A program made the translations under genes and the position numbers. The notes under the pieces were generated by a model, which searched no databases, was not told where the DNA came from, and was given only the letters and a program-made list of their open reading frames with translations. Of a DNA stretch of 64,000 bases, positions 60,188-64,000 are shown in pieces (positions within the stretch are counted from its first letter, which is position 1; each line of letters begins with the position of its first letter). Source of the DNA: Dorea sp. 5-2 (GTDB lineage: Bacteria; Bacillota; Clostridia; Lachnospirales; Lachnospiraceae); assembly GCF_000403455.2 (NCBI RefSeq), contig NZ_KE159748.1, positions 345,161 to 409,160 on the forward strand. The letters run 5' to 3'.

Positions 60188-60249
60188 TCAGCCAGATCAG
60201 CTTTGCCATGAATGGACATTGCTGCACACAAGAAAGGGGAATTGACGGT

Positions 60250-61170
60250 ATGCCGATCAGAGTACAGAATGATCTTCCGGTAAAAGAAATACTGGAACAA
60301 GAAAATATATTTGTTATGGATGAACACCGCGCAACGCATCAGGATATCCGGCCGATTAAGATCGGTCTTTTGAACCTGATGCCGCTTAAGGAGGATACGG
60401 AGCTGCAGATCCTGCGTTCTTTATCTAATACGCCGCTTCAGGTGGATGTGGTATTTGTTACGGTGTCCGCTCATAAATCGAAGAATACGCCGACCAGTCA
60501 TTTGAATCAGTTTTATCAGAAATTCTGTGAGATCAGAGGCGAGAAGTTCGATGGATTTATTATTACCGGCGCGCCGGTGGAACAGATCCCGTTCGAGGAA
60601 GTAGATTACTGGGAAGAATTGAAGGAGATCATGGAATGGAGTAAGACCCATGTGACTTCGACGCTGCATCTGTGCTGGGGCGCTCAGGCAGGGATCTATT
60701 ATCATTATGGGATCGATAAGGTGCAGATGGACGAGAAAGTATTCGGGGTATTCTGGCATAAGGTGATGAACCGTAAGATACCGTTGGTAAGAGGATTCGA
60801 CGACGTCTTCTTAGCGCCGCACTCCAGGCATACGGAGGTGCCGATGGAGAAGATCAGAGAAGAGAGACGGCTGACCGTCCTTGCCGAGTCAGAGGAGGCG
60901 GGGTTATTCCTTGCGATGGCAGCTGACGGGCGTCAGATATTCGTCATGGGGCATCCGGAGTATGACCGGGTGACGTTGGATGGGGAATATAAGAGGGATC
61001 TGTCTAAGGGACTTCCGATCTGTAAGCCGAAGAATTATTACGTAGATGATGATCCGGAGAAGAAGCCGCTGCTTACGTGGAGGGCTACGGCGAATAATCT
61101 GTATACGAACTGGCTTAATTATTATGTGTATCAGGTAACGCCGTATGATTTGTATGGGACACCGTTCTAA
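60250..61170 (+). CDS. metA: Homoserine O-acetyltransferase (MetA family)
   Basis: 306 residues. Activates homoserine for methionine synthesis. Catalytic Cys in TLHLCWGAQAGIYYHYG, the APHSRHTEV His region and GHPEYDR are present. Residue 111 is Glu (ITGAPVEQ); in this family Glu111 indicates acetyl-CoA use and Gly111 succinyl-CoA, so the acetyl form (MetAA) is predicted. AAAGGGGAATTGACGGT precedes ATG 60250; upstream in-frame codons overlap the previous gene and are unlikely to be used. Confidence 0.92.
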   Translation: MPIRVQNDLPVKEILEQENIFVMDEHRATHQDIRPIKIGLLNLMPLKEDTELQILRSLSNTPLQVDVVFVTVSAHKSKNTPTSHLNQFYQKFCEIRGEKFDGFIITGAPVEQIPFEEVDYWEELKEIMEWSKTHVTSTLHLCWGAQAGIYYHYGIDKVQMDEKVFGVFWHKVMNRKIPLVRGFDDVFLAPHSRHTEVPMEKIREERRLTVLAESEEAGLFLAMAADGRQIFVMGHPEYDRVTLDGEYKRDLSKGLPICKPKNYYVDDDPEKKPLLTWRATANNLYTNWLNYYVYQVTPYDLYGTPF

Positions 61171-61280
61171 GCCTTGATTTTACAGGGATTGTGCTGATTT
61201 AGAATTTATCTTAACAAGCCTGCTATTTTACAAATTGCTCAAAATACGTCAAAGTTTTACACAAAAACGGGGTACAAATT

Positions 61281-61316
61281 ACAATCCTTCCCGCTAGCTG
61301 AAGCGAGAAGGATTGT
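61281..61316. terminator. Hairpin between convergent genes
   Basis: ACAATCCTTC / GAAGGATTGT form a perfect 10-bp stem with an inner CGCT/AGCG; no strong T-run. Confidence 0.45.
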
Positions 61317-61383
61317 AAAGCATCTGGTAACGTATCCGGGCAAAAAACCTTCCCGTTCCCTCCGCAGTATCTCACTGTAGTAT

Positions 61384-61650
61384 CTATGATCTCCTGCATA
61401 AAACCTCATTGGAATCATCACGATGGCAGTATTCATGTGGGGGCATCGGAACTGGCTCATCCTGCCCAAGAGGAATATATTTCTCCGTACCATCCGAAAA
61501 CCGCACCGTCAGGTTTCCATCAATCTTATCCAGATTGTGCGTCGCTACACAAAGTCTGCTTTCCATGGAGATCACATTATAAATATCCACCACCTGATTG
61601 ATAAATGGCATATCCCCATATTTCAAAAGCATACTGATCAGGTTTTCCAA
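61384..61650 (-). pseudogene. B3/B4-domain protein, truncated at both ends
   Basis: 88 residues. The segment INQVVDIYNVISMESRLCVA, then THNLDKIDGNLTVRFSDG… and …DDSNEVLCRR, matches the core of stand-alone B3/B4 (PheRS beta-like) editing-domain proteins, which are ~220 residues. The first ~100 residues are missing: the frame begins directly after the LysE gene stop. The C-terminus after CRR is also lost. Possibly a deletion joined these two minus-strand genes. Confidence 0.6.
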
Positions 61651-61656
61651 AGATAT

Positions 61657-62241
61657 CTATTCCAATATGTTGTATACACATTCCAATAATGCGACAGCAA
61701 GGATTATGTTAATCAGACGGTAATGCCGCAGATAGATTTTCTGAATCACCAACCCCATACCAATCCATGCCGATGTGGCAACTGTTCCAATCGTTGCGAT
61801 CACAAGTTCAAAGAATATTAGCACCAGCAGAGACGTACTGAAATTGGTCACATATCCGGTCAATGCGGTGATCCCAAACAGATAAATCTTCACATTCACA
61901 AACTGCAGCATAAACCCTTTCCAGAAAGATGCTGACCGCTCCCCGCTTTCTTCGTCCGGACGACTGACAGCAATATGGACTGCTAGCCAGAGAATATACG
62001 CCGCTCCCACATACTTCATCACCCCAAGCATATCCGGCAGAAACGTACTCACCCCATAGACAAATACCGCACAGACTATCTGAACCACATAATACCCGGA
62101 GAAAATTCCGAAAAAGAGAGGAAGCCCTTTCTTCCATCCATAATTCGTCACGGTATTTAAAGCCAGAATATTCCCTGGTCCCGGCGTAAACGCATTAATC
62201 ACGGAATATACAAAAAAATTACCTATTACATAGCCTGGCAT
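61657..62241 (-). CDS. LysE/RhtB-family exporter
   Basis: 194 residues with about six transmembrane helices and the family signature NAFTPGPGNILALNTVTNYG near the N-terminus. Exports amino acids or related small molecules; ligand unknown. AAGGAGGTGTTATT precedes ATG 62239-62241. Downstream of, and same strand as, a LysR regulator that may control it. Confidence 0.87.
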   Translation of the reverse strand: MPGYVIGNFFVYSVINAFTPGPGNILALNTVTNYGWKKGLPLFFGIFSGYYVVQIVCAVFVYGVSTFLPDMLGVMKYVGAAYILWLAVHIAVSRPDEESGERSASFWKGFMLQFVNVKIYLFGITALTGYVTNFSTSLLVLIFFELVIATIGTVATSAWIGMGLVIQKIYLRHYRLINIILAVALLECVYNILE

Positions 62242-62335
62242 AATAACACCTCCTTCCGCTTATGATTCTACAGCGGAATGCCATATGATAGGTAATACTG
62301 ATTTCTTATACTAAAACATAGGATGAACCTATATT

Positions 62336-63238
62336 TCAATCCTTTTGATATTGTTTCAGAGCTTCCACATAAATTTCTCCCAATTTGGATAGTTCCCTGT
62401 CCTTATTGAGTATATATCCAATTCTCATGGTTTCATCCCCATCCAGAGGAACAGAAATGATAGCGTCCCCATGGAGATACCTTGGGAAAATACCGCTTGA
62501 AATAGTATAACCATCCAATCCGATCATAAAATTCACGATGGCGGCACGGTCACTGATCCGGATGCACTTTTCCGCAATCTCGTTACTGAACAGTTCCTCC
62601 GCAAAATTGGAAGATTCATAAGCCCCCTGCACAAAATTCAGCCTTGGGTATGGTTTCAGAGCATCCAGGCTGATCCTCTCTTGGTCTGCCAGAGGATGCC
62701 CTTTCCGCAGAAACACATGGGGAGCTGTTGTAAATAACTCATAAAATTCCAGATTATATTCCTCAAAAACTTTTACCAGTACATTTTCGTTAGCCCTGCT
62801 CAAATAAAGAACCCCAAGATCACTGAAACGGTTCCTGACATCCATGATGATCTGAAAGGTTCGTGTCTCATTCAGGATAAATTCATATCTTTCCTGACCG
62901 AACTGCTTCACTAGCTCCACAAAAGCATTGGCAGCAAACGTATAGTGCTGCGTGGAGATGCAGAACCTTTGCTTTTCCGGCTGATTATCTATGTAACGAG
63001 ATTCCAAAAGCTTCATCTGCTGCACAACCTGCCTTGCATATCCCAAAAACTCCATCCCCTCCGTAGTTAATGCAACCCCTGTCCGGCAACGGTTAAAAAT
63101 GGTAATCTTTGCTTCACTCTCCACTTCTTTGATCGCTCCGGAAAGACTTGGCTGTGAAATGAACAATTCTTTTGCCGCTTCTGTAATAGAACCCTTTTCC
63201 GCTACCGTAATCATATATTTTAATTGCTGTAATGTCAT
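62336..63238 (-). CDS. LysR-family transcriptional regulator
   Basis: 300 residues. N-terminal winged helix (MTLQQLKYMITVAEKGSITEAAKELFISQPSLSGAIKEVE) and a C-terminal periplasmic-binding-protein-like effector domain. Start ATG 63236-63238 has CGGAGGAACGGAT upstream; the open frame further 5' is not domain-like. The gene lies 94 bp before the LysE exporter gene in the same orientation, a typical regulator-exporter pair. Confidence 0.9.
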   Translation of the reverse strand: MTLQQLKYMITVAEKGSITEAAKELFISQPSLSGAIKEVESEAKITIFNRCRTGVALTTEGMEFLGYARQVVQQMKLLESRYIDNQPEKQRFCISTQHYTFAANAFVELVKQFGQERYEFILNETRTFQIIMDVRNRFSDLGVLYLSRANENVLVKVFEEYNLEFYELFTTAPHVFLRKGHPLADQERISLDALKPYPRLNFVQGAYESSNFAEELFSNEIAEKCIRISDRAAIVNFMIGLDGYTISSGIFPRYLHGDAIISVPLDGDETMRIGYILNKDRELSKLGEIYVEALKQYQKD

Positions 63239-63306
63239 ATCCGTTCCTCCAGTCATGCCTCTATTATATAAGTGATACCAAACAAATACAAGCAATACTA
63301 TTTTAA

Positions 63307-63477
63307 AAATTTTCCTGCTTGATTTTACGCCCAAAATGCGTAAGCGTGCTTCTGGAGATATTCTCGGAGCCAAAGGGCAAAAGTAACCCGCGCAGAAAAG
63401 AGGAAGCCACAGAGAAATCGGAAACTATAGAGGATAGCGTACAGCAGGCAGCCGAAAGCCTCGAACCGGCAGAATAA
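63307..63477 (+). pseudogene. Possible C-terminal remnant of an unidentified gene
   Basis: A + strand frame without a start reads …CVSVLLEIFSEPKGKSNPRR, then KEEATEKSETIEDSVQQAAE and ends SLEPAE at TAA 63475. Composition looks like a charged protein tail, and GC is higher than in the sequence that follows. Could be chance; nothing recognisable. The rest of 63239-63508 shows no gene. Confidence 0.2.
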
Positions 63478-63508
63478 AGCCGTTCTTTGAGTAAGTAGAA
63501 GTATATTA

Positions 63509-63604
63509 ATGAATACTGTATTTGGCAGTAAAACAAACTTGTGGGCGCTTTTGAGACTATCTATAAGGAAAGGAGAGGTCGGGCATATAATAGCTCGCAG
63601 ATAG
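63509..63604 (+). other. Possible 31-residue ORF with hairpin
   Basis: ATG 63509 opens MNTVFGSKTNLWALLRLSIR…IIARR without an upstream ribosome site. GACTATCT (63555-63562) and AGATAGTC (63599-63606) form an 8-bp stem with a strong purine-rich AAGGAAAGGAGAGG in the loop but no ATG after it. Could be an RNA gene or a decayed small-peptide unit. Confidence 0.2.
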
Positions 63605-63667
63605 TCAGCTTAGATAATAATATTAATAATATAGTGGGTGTTAGGTCAATTGTATCTGATAAAAAAT

Positions 63668-63707
63668 CAATGTTAACAACCTAACTCAAGCAACTACAAC
63701 ATATAGT
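63668..63707 (+). repeat. 40-bp repeat, copy 1
   Basis: CAATGTTAACAACCTAACTC… matches 63961-64000 in 37 of 40 positions. The frame ending at its TAA reads …KNQC, as the second copy reads …RNQC. Confidence 0.75.
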
Positions 63708-63720
63708 GTTTCTTTTAATT

Positions 63721-63751
63721 GGCACGGGATTCCCTGTGCCTTTCTTTATTT
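63721..63751 (+). terminator. Terminator after repeat copy 1
   Basis: GGCACGGG, loop ATTC, CCTGTGCC, then TTTCTTTATTT. Confidence 0.75.
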
Positions 63752-63840
63752 ATAACCACTAATACGATTAAAATATTGCACAAAATTCGCCCATAAAAAC
63801 CAGCATATTTACTATTGACATAAGCTCCAAAAAATGCGGC

Positions 63841-63877
63841 GCAGCCCTTGTTTATATTACTTTTTTAAGGGGGCTGC
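63841..63877 (+). promoter_or_regulatory. Hairpin masking the ribosome site of a small ORF
   Basis: GCAGCCC (63841-63847) pairs with GGGCTGC (63871-63877), and CTT may extend onto AAGG. The AAGGGGG Shine-Dalgarno sequence of the next ORF is in the right arm. Confidence 0.5.
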
Positions 63878-63882
63878 ATCGT

Positions 63883-63969
63883 ATGAATTTAATTCAAATC
63901 TTAGTCGATATTATCTGTAACACATTACTTGATCCACATGTCCTTGAACGGGCCAGAAACCAATGTTAA
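63883..63969 (+). CDS. Putative 28-residue peptide
   Basis: AAGGGGG lies 9 bp before ATG 63883. The peptide has a hydrophobic N-terminal half (MNLIQILVDIICNTLL) and a polar end (DPHVLERARNQC); its stop codon is the TAA of repeat copy 2. Size, hydrophobic helix and hidden ribosome site resemble type I toxin or signalling peptides, but no family is recognised and translation is unproven. Confidence 0.35.
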   Translation: MNLIQILVDIICNTLLDPHVLERARNQC

Positions 63970-64000
63970 CAACCTAACTAAAGCAACCACAATATATAGT
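63961..64000 (+). repeat. 40-bp repeat, copy 2 (reaches the window end)
   Basis: CAATGTTAACAACCTAACTA… matches 63668-63707 with three substitutions and runs to the last base, so the repeat and probably a matching terminator continue outside. Confidence 0.75.

Noticed and set aside
60188..60249. SAM riboswitch before metA
   Set aside because: Only 62 bp separate it from the upstream gene and no SAM-I-like conserved core is visible.
63668..64000. CRISPR array from the repeated 40-bp sequence
   Set aside because: Only two copies 293 bp apart, with an ORF and a terminator between them; no spacer-sized units or cas genes.

Overview
The window looks like a chromosomal segment of a spore-forming, anaerobic Firmicute of the Lachnospiraceae (Clostridium cluster XIVa) type. 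This is inferred from moderate GC content, strong AGGAGG ribosome binding sites, the sporulation sigma factors SigG and SigH, a Cys T-box, a GlnRS, and many two-component systems. Almost all genes lie on the + strand. No rRNA, CRISPR array or prophage was seen.

Region 1 (1-4563) is a graveyard with a recent insertion. A regulator remnant is followed by an IS1634/IS4-type insertion sequence (347-2104) with readable inverted ends and a 6-bp target duplication. Next come an internally deleted opine dehydrogenase, the 5' stump of a YkvI-like transporter joined to the 3' end of a EutS/PduU-type microcompartment shell gene, and an intact EutP/PduV GTPase and iron alcohol dehydrogenase. The last three are the residue of an ethanolamine/propanediol microcompartment operon.

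Region 2 (4599-17500) is a carbohydrate locus: a YesM/YesN-type two-component system, a CUT1 ABC importer (two permeases and a lipoprotein), two Gfo/Idh/MocA oxidoreductases, two TIM-barrel isomerase/epimerase-like proteins and a cytoplasmic GH3 glycosidase. The gene mix suggests uptake of a glycoside followed by oxidation-dependent (3-keto type) processing. This is the best candidate in the window for an uncharacterised pathway.

Region 3 (17600-34100) is mostly core: sigG, a HAD phosphatase, pth-mfd, a foldase lipoprotein, YqeY, NfeD plus a band-7 protein, a LytTR/GHKL pair, ispF, an Eis-like acetyltransferase and a VanRS-like pair. Region 4 (34108-38750) holds a cysteine T-box leader in front of cysE-cysS-mrnC-rlmB-sigH, then tRNA-Thr(GGT). 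A small AT-rich VapBC-type toxin-antitoxin module follows.

Region 5 (39700-61200) contains a glycogen-debranching enzyme, glnS, a MocR-type regulator with Arg in place of the PLP lysine, cls, purA, a DUF1847 protein, asnB, an OmpR/HK/lipoprotein signalling operon, SEC-C, YdcF, DUF1540 and AI-2E-family proteins, and a homoserine O-acetyltransferase. Region 6 (61250-64000) is accessory: a B3/B4-domain remnant, a LysE exporter with a LysR regulator, and an AT-rich tail. In the tail a 40-bp sequence recurs at the end of a 28-residue peptide ORF whose ribosome binding site sits in a hairpin.
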